From assembly GCA_036939355.1 (NCBI GenBank), contig JALLAP010000422.1, positions 1 through 21,451 of the forward strand: 21,451 bases of DNA. Direction: 5' to 3'. The first letter of the stretch is position 1. Every line of letters starts with the position of its first letter. Positions 1 through 8,041 of the stretch are shown here, one piece after another. Under the pieces are notes generated by a model. That model saw only the letters and a list, made by a program, of their open reading frames with translations, had not been told where the DNA came from and searched no databases. A program made the translations under genes and the position numbers. The DNA is from Thalassiosira profunda. Lineage: Eukaryota > Bacillariophyta > Thalassiosirophyceae > Thalassiosirales > Thalassiosiraceae.

Positions 1-259
1 TGAGGGAAAGTTAGCTATCTTACGTAGTACGAAGGCCTGCTGCGAAAAGGTCAATGATTCTTTGTAAGAAGAAAAAATGGATCATCGGTTCACCCCCGAG
101 CACAACACGGGCAACACCCCCGAACTCAGCGCCGCCGCCACCCCTCTGCACCCAGCGATCGGCAGCGAAAGAAGCGGCCTGAATACTAGCGCTGGCGTAG
201 GTGCATTGCATTAGCAGAGCGGTCGGGTCACTAGTGTTTGCGTAGGTGCAAACGCAACC
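1..259. other. 5' flank of EF-hand gene, no gene seen
   Basis: No convincing coding region is visible here. The long minus-strand reading frame through this stretch is the antisense shadow of the EF-hand gene. The last 75 bp hold an imperfect direct repeat (185-205 and 230-250, 18 of 21 positions identical) just before the start codon at 260. The stretch is presumably the promoter and 5' UTR of that gene. The left edge may also hold flanking sequence of a gene outside the window. Confidence 0.4.
185..250 (+). repeat. imperfect 21-bp direct repeat before the EF-hand gene
   Basis: Two copies, 185-205 and 230-250, start 45 bp apart and share 18 of 21 bases, including an identical GCGTAGGTGCA. 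The second copy ends 9 bp before the ATG at 260. It could be a repeated regulatory element or a small duplication in the 5' UTR; the sequence does not tell which. Confidence 0.45.
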
Positions 260-1684
260 ATGACGTCGGAAAAGCTCACCAGCCGCGGGAGCCTGTCCAC
301 CCCCGAGGGCTTCAAGGCCAATGTTCTCGCGGCCCTCCAGCTCGCCCGGAAGGACCTCGCGGCCCGCCACGAGAAGGCCAACTTCATCCGCATCATCATG
401 CGCTTTCCCAAAATTCGGGCGGTATTCGACCGACTGCGCGCCATTCACCATCGATGCGACAAGAGCGGCGACGGGCAAGTGGATGTGGGCGAATTGACCG
501 AGGCGATGACGGAATTGTTCAACGAGGGGAGGGCGCAGGGAAGGGATCCGATCCGTCCCGAAGTCGTGGCCCGAACGATGTCCATCAGCGAGGTGGAGGA
601 GGAGGGCGCGCCCAAAAACCAGGAGTTGGACGTCAAGCAATTCATCGTGATGTGCGCCGTCGGGTTCATTCTGGCGGAGGAGGACAACAACCTCTCGACG
701 TTCGGGGGGATGCTGGCTAGTGGGGACGATGCGTATCGCTCCGCCATGAAGGACGTGGTGACGGCATACCTCTCGTTTGACCGCGAGGGGAAGGGATATT
801 TTACTGCGGATGAGTTCAACGGGTTCATGACCGCGAGCAAGCGCGCCGATGCCGCCAAGAGTTTCTTCACGGACGAGCGCTGGGCCGAGCTGGACGTGTC
901 GGGCGACGGAAAGGTGGAGTTCGAGGAGTTCGTGTATGCCTTCTCGAAGTGGGTGTCCGACGACGAGGACGACGACGACGAGGAGACGGAGGACGGGTTC
1001 AACCGCAATAAGAATCCCATGACCCCGCGGGTCACCCTCGCGCTGCAGCTCAGCAAGTCCATCCTGGACAAGCAGGAGAAGGCCGTGAACTTCACTCGGA
1101 TCATCATGCGCTTCCCCCAAATCCACGCGGTGTTCGATCGGATCCGGACGACCCACGCCAAATACGACCTGGACAAGGACGGGCACCTCCAGATGCAAGA
1201 GCTGAGCCAGGCGATGGACGAACTGATGAACGAAAAGAAGAACGAAGACGAGACAATCGACATGGCCCAGATCGAGAACATATTCATGCTCTCCGACCTC
1301 GACCACCACGGCATGGAGGAGGGGCTGGACGTGAAGGAGTTCATCGTCTTTTGTGCCGTGGGGTTCATCCTCGCCGAGGCGGGGGGCAAATCGGCCAAAC
1401 TGGCCACGGGGGCAGTGTCGGACAACGATAAGGAGTATCGAAAGGCGATGATGGACATTGTCGGGGCGTACCTTACGTTTGACAAGGACGCGAAGGGATA
1501 CTTCACGTCGGACGAGATGCACACTGCCGTGGCGGCGAACAAGAAGAAGGACGCGGGGAGCTTATTGACGCCGGAGCGGTGGCGGGAGCTCGACATTGAC
1601 CACAGCGGCAAGGTGGATTTTGAGGAGTTTGTGTTCGCTTTTTCAACGTGGGTGACAGCAATGGATGATGAAGACGAGGAATAG
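260..1684 (+). CDS. EF-hand calcium-binding protein with internally duplicated halves
   Basis: Single-exon gene, 474 residues. The protein is an internal tandem duplication: residues about 25-233 and 258-468 align throughout, and each begins with a near-identical segment containing RIIMRFP (about 44-50 and 280-286). Each half carries four EF-hand positions, two canonical and two degenerate. Canonical 12-residue loops start at D67 and D212 in half 1, and at D303 and D445 in half 2. Weaker loops start at D174 and D408, and the second position of each half lacks normal spacing. An acidic linker (about 234-246) separates the halves, and the C terminus is acidic. No signal peptide or membrane segment is visible, so it is probably a cytosolic Ca2+ sensor or buffer; the target is unknown. 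The ATG at 260 has A at -3. The gene converges on the minus-strand gene ending at 1990. Confidence 0.9.
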   Translation: MTSEKLTSRGSLSTPEGFKANVLAALQLARKDLAARHEKANFIRIIMRFPKIRAVFDRLRAIHHRCDKSGDGQVDVGELTEAMTELFNEGRAQGRDPIRPEVVARTMSISEVEEEGAPKNQELDVKQFIVMCAVGFILAEEDNNLSTFGGMLASGDDAYRSAMKDVVTAYLSFDREGKGYFTADEFNGFMTASKRADAAKSFFTDERWAELDVSGDGKVEFEEFVYAFSKWVSDDEDDDDEETEDGFNRNKNPMTPRVTLALQLSKSILDKQEKAVNFTRIIMRFPQIHAVFDRIRTTHAKYDLDKDGHLQMQELSQAMDELMNEKKNEDETIDMAQIENIFMLSDLDHHGMEEGLDVKEFIVFCAVGFILAEAGGKSAKLATGAVSDNDKEYRKAMMDIVGAYLTFDKDAKGYFTSDEMHTAVAANKKKDAGSLLTPERWRELDIDHSGKVDFEEFVFAFSTWVTAMDDEDEE

Positions 1685-1989
1685 TGTGCTAGGATGATGT
1701 GGTGGGGTGGGGTAATGACACACGTATTTAATGTGTCCGGTGTTGGGGTAAAATGAGCATGATAGAGAGTAATGATAACTGTTCATCAGTTGCATTGATG
1801 CCAGCTATGTGGCGAAACGGTTCATACGTTCATTGCATCAGAGCTTTGAATCGAACCTCTTATCTCCGATCATCTTCTAGGTACCCCAGGCGAAGCCGTT
1901 ACTCAAGCTCCTGATTAGTCCCTGCATTTCACATTATGGCCAAACAAAAGCCAATTGTTCGATCCACCAAAATGAACCGCAGCCCCCGT
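1685..1989. other. convergent 3' intergenic region
   Basis: 305 bp between two stop codons that face each other. It presumably holds both 3' UTRs. No gene, repeat or RNA structure was recognised, and no remnant of the EF-hand region missing from the short paralogue is seen here. Confidence 0.5.
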
Positions 1990-2540
1990 TTATGCCAACG
2001 CCGCCTGAAGCTGCTCAATCACCGCCTGCTGCTCGGCCTTCTGCTCCTCCAGCTTGTATACGTCGTTGTAATATTGGGTGTACAGCGCCTTCTGATCCTT
2101 CATGTGTTTGTTCTTCATCTTCTTCGTCACCCGCCCCGAGTGGACCTTCGCCCCGATGAGGTACGATATCCCGAATGCCCCTATTGCTTTGCCGAACCCG
2201 ATTCTGATTGTTTGTGCACACACATCGCCGTCGTTTTCATTGATGTGTACCAGTTATTGCCATCCGATGTAACGCAGGAGTTACAAAGAGAGTTAGACAT
2301 CAGCGACACGAAAATTACATTGCATCACAATAATCCACCTATTTTGCAAACCCCGCCATTGCTGCACCCAGCGACGTCGCGAACTCACCCTCCGCCCCCG
2401 TCCGCCTTCTCCTGCTGTCGGTTGGCGTAATTTTCGTAGAGGTTATCCTGCTCATAGCCATCAGCAAAATCTTGATAGTCTTGCGCCGTCGATGAAATCG
2501 CTATCGCGACGATTGCAAATAAGACAATGATTGCCCTCAT
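1990..2540 (-). CDS. short secreted paralogue, coiled-coil, without EF hands (2 exons)
   Basis: Exon 1 is 2540-2389 and exon 2 is 2203-1990, with a 185-bp GT-AG intron (donor GTGAGT, phase 2). The spliced protein has 121 residues. It starts with a signal peptide (hydrophobic core, cleavage likely after TA before QDYQD, about residue 19), then an acidic Tyr/Asp-rich segment, a Gly-rich joint at the intron, a short hydrophobic stretch containing GISYLIGA, a basic patch and a coiled coil with LYTQYYNDVYKLEEQKAEQQ. It is clearly paralogous to the divergent gene at 2781-3627: same signal peptide layout, same intron position and phase, and a gap-free alignment across the junction. It stops where the partner continues into two EF hands. 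Family not recognised; probably an endomembrane or secreted protein. The first ATG in frame with the signal peptide is used. Confidence 0.8.
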
Positions 2541-3170
2541 AGTATCGATTGGCAGAGATAATGTGGGGGTCCGTAGCAGGGATGGGCCGCGACGGCGTGT
2601 GATGATTTGCCTTTGCGAGGAAGCAGGAAGTGTGAAGTGAGAGTGAACTGAGGGTGAAGTCAAAGTTCCAGGTGGAAAGAGCACGGCCGCAAGAATTTTG
2701 CAGGTGATTTTGCACGCTCCACAACACCAACACCCTCCGCTGGTCCCGCCGCATTCCAACCGAAGCATCACCGCGCGACGATGAAGCTCCACAGCTTGAT
2801 GCTCGCCCTCGTGGCGGTCATCAATAGATCATCAGCCCAGGACTATGATTATGCCGACGGATACGAGTACGCCGACGGGCAGGATACTATGTACGAAGAT
2901 TATGCGATGAAACATCAAAATCAGGGTGGCAAGGTTGGTGGGTGAGTAGATAGAATCACGTTGTGTGATCGATTGCAATAATTCGAGCGCCAGCAACTCA
3001 CATCTCCACTGCAACCGACGGGGTAGATTTGGATTCCCTCACATGGCGATCGCGTCGGCGGCATCCTACGTCCTCGGGGCGAAGATACACAGCGGACGCA
3101 TGGCCAAAAAGCTGAAGCAGAAGCACAAAAAGGATCAAAAGACGCTGTACACCCAATATTACAACGACGT
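2060..3170. repeat. inverted repeat formed by the paralogue exons
   Basis: The coiled-coil-encoding parts of the two divergent paralogues form inverted arms. A 28-bp stretch is identical on opposite strands: 3143-3170 (+) and 2087-2060 (-). Similarity continues outward with mostly synonymous changes. The arms are coding sequence, so this reflects gene duplication or conversion rather than a mobile element. Confidence 0.75.
2541..2780. promoter_or_regulatory. shared divergent promoter region of the paralogue pair
   Basis: 240 bp separate the two start codons of the head-to-head paralogues, so both promoters and 5' UTRs must lie here, or one bidirectional promoter serves both. No specific core element was identified with confidence. 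Confidence 0.5.
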
Positions 3171-3627
3171 GTATAAGCTGGAGGAGCAAAAGGCGGAGCA
3201 GCAGATGGTGATAGACCAACTCCAGCGATCGCTATCGAATACGAACGAGAAGCACGAAATGGAGAACCTGCAACGGGAATACGAAGAGTTCCAACAGCCC
3301 GACGTCGACGGCGACGATCGGATATCTCGCACGGAGTTCAACGCATACGTGAAGAACTATCTGTCGAATTACCCTGGGCTCACGGAGAAGGATTATCCCA
3401 AATTTGAGGACTTTGATCACGACAAGGACGGATACGTGTCGTTCCAGGAGTACGCGCAACAGATGGCGGTGCAGGCGCAGCAGGCCGAGCTGGATCAATA
3501 TTATGCCCAAAGCCAGGGACAGAGTGGGAACAAGGAGGCGCAAAAGGCCAACGCCCTTTACGATTTGTATGGGAGTTCAACGGGGTCGGACGGGTTCAAC
3601 GACTTGTACGCTCAGATTCGTCGTTGA
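2781..3627 (+). CDS. secreted EF-hand coiled-coil protein (2 exons)
   Basis: Exon 1 is 2781-2941 and exon 2 is 3027-3627; the intron is 85 bp (donor GTGAGT, acceptor at 3025-3026, phase 2). The spliced protein has 253 residues: a signal peptide (about 1-19, ending SSA before QDYDY), an acidic DG/Y-rich segment, a small hydrophobic stretch (about 60-72), a basic region, and a coiled coil (about 88-143). Two canonical EF-hand loops follow at D146-E157 and D184-E195, then a Gln/Tyr-rich tail. The second loop is perfect; the first has Asp at the usual Gly position. It probably binds Ca2+ in the secretory pathway or outside the cell; the exact role is unknown. The splice is supported by alignment with the divergent paralogue, which has its intron at the same position and phase. 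It converges on the DTW gene with 66 bp between stops. Confidence 0.85.
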
Positions 3628-3693
3628 TTAGTGTGGTGGGTGGGAGTAAGGAAGAAAGACAACGGCACAGTTCAACCGGTTTCTCATTGCATC

Positions 3694-4640
3694 TTATTGG
3701 AACATCTGCTTCTTGATCTCATTCCGGCGTTTGTTCTTGGCGTAGATTTTCTTTGTTTGTCTCTCGAAACGCGGGTCAGATCTATTGCGGAATTCGCTGA
3801 CGACTATCCTCTTTTCGACCATACAACTCATTGCTTTTTCTAAAGATTGCTTTGCTTCCAGCGCACGTTCCGATGAATGCTCCAGATGCATGAGTGCATG
3901 CGCACAACTCTCCAGTGTCGATAAGCAGTGCTTTTGTGGTTCCTTGCGCAACTCGACGGGATACAATGATTCCGCGTCGGACCGAAATTGGATTTGCTGA
4001 CAGCAATCCACCAGCTCTGGAGATCTAAATAGAATTCCTCTCGCCTCGGACCACGTACCATCGATCTACGCAAGCGTGCATGGAAGAGTGAGACGTCGAT
4101 ACTCGATGCAAATGTGCAAAGTCTCATACTCACCAAAATGAGCAGTGAATGTTGCTCAGCCTTTAGCTTTTCGGCAGCATCTGCACTTTCCTCGTCGTCG
4201 AGAGAGATTGCGTCAGGACCCGGAAAGAGTAGCAACGGTTTCTGTCCCCTTTCGAGACACTCTGCAACCAGGTCTAACTCGTCAGGCACGAAGCTAAAAC
4301 CAACTTTGATTGCACATCTCTCAAGTACCAGCGGCATCAGAGGTACCGTCGACAGAGACTTCCTCCGTCTCTCCCTCGGATGTTGCAAAATGAGTACGTC
4401 CGTAGACACATCGACCAAGCTCTCCGGCAACGCTTCGCAAACGCACAGTGGCGGCGGCCGGCTGCAACGATCGCAAACTTCGCGAGCTACCCGAGACCTC
4501 TCCACATTTCTACGCTCCGTCTTGGCCACGCTGGACGCGATTTTGGTCATCATATTGGGGTCAAACGAATCATTGCTCGCCGAGAACGCGAGAACCCGAT
4601 GGCACGGAAGTGTCAGGAGGCAGCACAGCCAGAATCTCAT
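3694..4640 (-). CDS. DTW-domain tRNA-uridine aminocarboxypropyltransferase, probably plastid-targeted (2 exons)
   Basis: Exon 1 is 4640-4134 and exon 2 is 4065-3694; the intron is 68 bp (donor GTGAGT, phase 0). The protein has 292 residues. DTW enzymes use S-adenosylmethionine to make acp3U in tRNA. Family marks appear in order: the Cys cluster CDRC (56-59) and CVC (66-68), LQHPRERRR (85-93), LLFPGPDA (137-144), the signature IDGTWSEAR at the start of exon 2, then LRKEP and LSTLE. The intron sits directly before the signature motif. The N terminus is a signal-peptide-like leader ending VLA before FSAS. This Ala|Phe junction resembles the bipartite plastid-targeting motif of algae with red secondary plastids, so the enzyme may act on plastid tRNA; secretion or ER location is the alternative. 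The first in-frame ATG is at 4640; the longer open frame upstream begins with GTG and was not used. Confidence 0.9.
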
Positions 4641-5013
4641 CGCTGTGAGTGACGGTTGATGGGTGGAGGATACCACCGCTCTGCTAACGTTAGGATGTTA
4701 GGATGGTACCCGAGAAGAAGAGTCCGCGTAAGAAAACGGCCCCCACCGCTTCCCCTTTGCTCCTGCCTGCAGTTTGGCACTGTGTGGGGGCGACAGGGGG
4801 ATGGAGGAGAGGCAGGACGAGGAAGGAAGAGGAGGAGCGGGGAGGTTTGGTTTGTGTGGGAGGCGGAGGAGGTCCGTGACTGGATGGCGTGACCTATGTG
4901 ATTTGGCGTGATTTCACAACTGGCAACACAACGAGACAACGAGACAAAGAGCACCGGCGGGGCGACCGGAGGAGCAAAGCGGTGCTGAAGAGGACCCATT
5001 GGGCGATAAAACA
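4641..5013. promoter_or_regulatory. divergent promoter region, DTW gene / ORMDL gene
   Basis: 373 bp between two diverging start codons. No gene is supported in it. It contains a purine-rich stretch on the + strand (about 4795-4870, many GGA/GAGG steps) that could lie in a promoter or 5' UTR. No core promoter motif was recognised. Confidence 0.45.
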
Positions 5014-6048
5014 ATGGCATCGTCCGCCCCATCCACGCCGAGGAGCCGGCTGTCGTCGAGGGACCTGGATTGCGACGGTGAACCGAGCAGCAACCCACGT
5101 TCGGGAGGAACGAGATCTCGGCTGAATTCCGCCGAGATCCCCCGCACGTACAGCGGCCTCTACGGCGCGGGCGGCCTGGTCATGCCCGATTTTGCGGCGG
5201 ATGATGCAGAAAATGATGGTGCGGGTGGGAATCTTGGCGAAATATCCTCGCCGCCGCGGCTGCGGCCGTCGGCGCCTTTGGTGAAGGGCACTCCGAAATC
5301 GCGGGCACGTCAAGGGGGGCAATATTACCAGGAGTCCAACCTCCTGCCCTTTGAATTGTCCCACAATCGCAACACCGAATGGATCGCGTCGGGGGGACCT
5401 GCCCTGCTGGTCACCTACGTCCTCATCATCCTCGTCTTTTTACTGACGTTCCTGGCGTTTGTGCCCGAACCGAAGGATGCGTGGACGTTGACCAACGTGG
5501 CCCACGGGCTGATCAGCTTGGTGTATTTGCACTGGATCAAAGGCAACCCCGGCGACTACATGGATGGGACGCAGGGGGAGATGAACGCCATGACTACCTG
5601 GGAACAGATAGTGTGCAAACCATCGAGCCACCTGCGCAACGCCTCCAAAGTCGCCTCCAATGGAATTATGGAGTCCCCGGTCCGGGGGCTCAAGGACTCG
5701 GCCACCCGCGCAATACGCAAATTGAGAAGCAGGGACGTGCTGGTGGTGGTTCCGACCCTCTTGGCCCACGCATCGTGCCACGTGGCCAAATATCAGTTCG
5801 AGTACTGCGCGGTGAACGTGGGGGTATGGGCGGTCATCATGCTGCCGAAGATGCCGTTCATGAACGGGGTGCGGATATTGGGCATCAACCGAACGGCGGG
5901 GATCGACGACGGGGACTACCTCGAGGAGGAGGAGTGTTTCAGCACGGAGGAAGAATCCTCGAAAGATAGCGCCGTCGGGTTGGATTTTGACGCGGGGGAC
6001 AGCGGAGCTGTGGATGCCGTGAGCGCCGAGCCGAAGAAGGATCGTTGA
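5014..6048 (+). CDS. ORMDL: ORMDL-family regulator of sphingolipid synthesis, extended form
   Basis: Single exon, 344 residues from the ATG at 5014 (A at -3, G at +4); the five codons before it lack an ATG. ORMDL/Orm proteins are ER membrane proteins that inhibit serine palmitoyltransferase. The family core is clear: NRNTEW (118-123), a strong membrane helix (about 131-149), TLTNVAHG (158-165), LHWIKGNPGD, TTWEQ (194-198), further hydrophobic segments, and NGVRILGIN (284-292). Known ORMDLs are about 150-220 residues. This one has about 110 extra N-terminal residues, a basic insertion of about 30 residues (about 210-241) between WEQ and the next helix, and an acidic tail of about 50. The N terminus is Ser-rich with RSRLSS and RSRLNS, resembling basophilic kinase sites. 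That these are regulatory, as in yeast Orm1/2, is inference. Confidence 0.9.
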   Translation: MASSAPSTPRSRLSSRDLDCDGEPSSNPRSGGTRSRLNSAEIPRTYSGLYGAGGLVMPDFAADDAENDGAGGNLGEISSPPRLRPSAPLVKGTPKSRARQGGQYYQESNLLPFELSHNRNTEWIASGGPALLVTYVLIILVFLLTFLAFVPEPKDAWTLTNVAHGLISLVYLHWIKGNPGDYMDGTQGEMNAMTTWEQIVCKPSSHLRNASKVASNGIMESPVRGLKDSATRAIRKLRSRDVLVVVPTLLAHASCHVAKYQFEYCAVNVGVWAVIMLPKMPFMNGVRILGINRTAGIDDGDYLEEEECFSTEEESSKDSAVGLDFDAGDSGAVDAVSAEPKKDR

Positions 6049-6227
6049 AGCACCGCACTGCAAAGGGGATCCATCAGGGCTTATTGTTCTTTGTTCCGCC
6101 GCCCTTGCCTGGACCATTGGCGGCGCGCCATGCAAGCAATTATGTATTTGTAAAGTACTGACCACTGATGTCAATTAGCAGAGAGACAATTCGTGTCAAA
6201 GCAGGAGAGATGCACTACTTCTTGGCT
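6049..6227. other. convergent 3' intergenic region
   Basis: 179 bp between the stop codons of the ORMDL gene and the coiled-coil gene. It presumably contains both 3' UTRs. Nothing else was recognised. Confidence 0.45.
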
Positions 6228-7805
6228 CTATCTCTTCTTCCCAAACCCTTTAAACAGCCCAAGCTTCTTCTCTCTGGGATCTTCTCCATCCTCGCCATCT
6301 GAGGATTCTCTAATTGGAAATGAAGTGTAACTCTCTGACTCGTCCAACCCGCCGTCGTCCTTCCTTACCGTGTCGAACGGATCCTGTGGTGGCGGCTGCC
6401 GTCGTGCCTGGCCGCCACCCCTGCTCTTCCTTCCGCCGAGCCCTCTTTGAAGCCAGTTCGGTTCCCTTTCTCTCCGCTTGGCGTCGCCCGGGGCTGACCA
6501 AGTGGCAAACGGGTCGTCGTCGTTGAAAGTTTCGCCCTGTGGATTGGAACCGACGCCAGCATCATCTTCGGCGCTGCTTTCCGTCAAAGCCCCTTGCCGT
6601 TGGGGTGGTCTTGACTGAGGCAAGGCGTTCGATACAAATGCCTCGCCCATTCGCTTCGTTGCCTCAAGGACAGAAGGTGTCTTCCCTGCCCCCATCACAT
6701 TCAGCAAACTCAATCTACTTTTTGACGCTTCGTCGGTTGTTTCAGGTTCGTCGGTGTCGGGGAAGGGAAGTGAAAGTTCGGGACAGCTTCGATTGCTCTC
6801 GTTGAGGGACACCGATGATTGCGCCTCGAACTCCCCGCGCGAGCCCCCTTCCGTGGAATTGCATGAATCTGTAGACGCCTGGCTCGATCGTCTTCGCGGA
6901 CGGAGATGGTAGTTGCTCTCTTGGGAACGGAAGGGCACTTCCAGGCCACCATCTGCCTTCCCTAATGTTTGTTTCCTCACGGGCACATAATCGGACCCCC
7001 CATCGACGCTTTTGCTTGTTCCGCTCCCATCGACACTACTGACTACTCCTTTGGTGCCTTCCATTGCATTCTTCATTTGCAGTTGCTCGCTTTCCTTCTC
7101 TAAACGATCGATCTTCATGTGCAACTGTTCGTTTTCCTCCTGCAGTAGATTGTAATTGGTGGACAACTTGTCTCTCTCTTCGGTCAGTTGGCGGTTTTCA
7201 AGATACAATTCGTCCATTCGGCCCTTCGACGTCGCCACCTCCAAACTGAGATTGGCCACTTTGGTTTCCAACTGCTTGATGAGGAGCGAATTGTCGTCTG
7301 ACTTTCGCCTGCGCAAATTCGATCGATGCGACTGGTTCGATGCCAGGGAAACGTCGTCTGCGTCCGGTCGAGACCATCGCCGCGGCTGCGGATTGAGATA
7401 TGTCGATTTCTGGTTCAGACTAGAGTCCAAGGTGGATTGACTCGCTTCGTCCTCTTCCGGGATGTAATCCTCGCAACTTTTCCTGTGGAATGGATTCCGC
7501 GGGTCGTGCTGCAACTCATCATCAATATTCTCCGATGATGTGTCGTAAAGGGGCACGTGACTGCTGCCGTGCGCAGGCTCGCCAGAGGTGAGGTGCGAGC
7601 TCAGAGAACCCACGGACACGGTGGAATGTCGCCCCCGATCTGTGTGGGAGGAGGAATCGACGGTCCAATCGTCCGATGTCTCGGGTGTGGGGCTCAACGG
7701 ATTTTTTGCATGGCTTGAAGGGGACGCAAAGCTGGGCCGCTCCGCCATGTCGGCCACGTCGAAGGTGTCGGCGGCATCGCCGCCGCTCACCCGGACGAGA
7801 GGCAT
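6228..7805 (-). CDS. Ser-rich disordered coiled-coil protein with NPF/DPF motifs
   Basis: Single exon, 525 residues from the ATG at 7805. The open frame extends upstream through the N at 7860 but is low-quality sequence there, so the shorter start is preferred. No enzyme domain is recognised. Most of the protein looks disordered and Ser/Asp/Arg-rich. Residues about 172-248 form a convincing coiled coil with heptad Leu spacing. One NPF (about 104-106) and two DPF motifs (about 431-433 and 475-477) are present; such tripeptides bind EH domains and AP-2 appendages in endocytic adaptors, so a trafficking role is possible but is inference only. The C terminus is short and basic, containing GLFKGFGKKR. 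It diverges from the PUB-TPR gene and converges on the ORMDL gene. Confidence 0.75.
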   Translation of the reverse strand: MPLVRVSGGDAADTFDVADMAERPSFASPSSHAKNPLSPTPETSDDWTVDSSSHTDRGRHSTVSVGSLSSHLTSGEPAHGSSHVPLYDTSSENIDDELQHDPRNPFHRKSCEDYIPEEDEASQSTLDSSLNQKSTYLNPQPRRWSRPDADDVSLASNQSHRSNLRRRKSDDNSLLIKQLETKVANLSLEVATSKGRMDELYLENRQLTEERDKLSTNYNLLQEENEQLHMKIDRLEKESEQLQMKNAMEGTKGVVSSVDGSGTSKSVDGGSDYVPVRKQTLGKADGGLEVPFRSQESNYHLRPRRRSSQASTDSCNSTEGGSRGEFEAQSSVSLNESNRSCPELSLPFPDTDEPETTDEASKSRLSLLNVMGAGKTPSVLEATKRMGEAFVSNALPQSRPPQRQGALTESSAEDDAGVGSNPQGETFNDDDPFATWSAPGDAKRREREPNWLQRGLGGRKSRGGGQARRQPPPQDPFDTVRKDDGGLDESESYTSFPIRESSDGEDGEDPREKKLGLFKGFGKKR

Positions 7806-8041
7806 GGCGACGCGGTGGCTTCGGGGCAGGCGGCAGGGGTGGTACTGGTACGGCGGGCGNCTCCAACGAGCGGCAGGCCTGATACAAAGTTGCGGCAGCC
7901 TAAACCTCGTGCACAGCAACTCAGGTCTGTGACGGTGACGGCAGCGGCGGGTGCGGAGGTGGGGCGGTGCACATCATATGCACCAAGCGCACATTACCAC
8001 TTCTGACGAGCGACGCAAGCAATCCCGATTGCAATTCGTCG
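7806..8041. promoter_or_regulatory. divergent promoter region with an undetermined base
   Basis: 236 bp between diverging start codons. It contains the N at 7860. Unlike the other three Ns, the 72 bp on each side are not copies of each other, so this is either a single ambiguous base or a gap of unknown size. No core promoter motif was recognised. Confidence 0.45.
7860..7860. other. single undetermined base without flanking duplication
   Basis: An N lies in the intergenic region upstream of the coiled-coil gene's ATG. The sequence on its two sides differs, so no overlap artefact is visible. Confidence 0.9.

Noticed and set aside
20..1611. Long minus-strand open frames (500 and 388 residues) opposite the EF-hand gene
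   Set aside because: They are antisense shadows of GC-rich coding sequence; their residues are low-complexity and without domains, while the + frame has clear EF hands.
1936..2430. Plus-strand 164-residue frame
   Set aside because: It is antisense to both exons of the short secreted paralogue, and its residues (Leu/Val/His-rich) are typical of a shadow frame.
4641..5125. Small frames in the DTW/ORMDL intergenic region
   Set aside because: They are short, overlap each other on both strands and have Arg/Gly/Pro-rich composition; no support as genes.
7588..8006. Short plus-strand frames crossing N7860
   Set aside because: They are antisense to the coiled-coil gene or cross the undetermined base, and show no recognisable domain.
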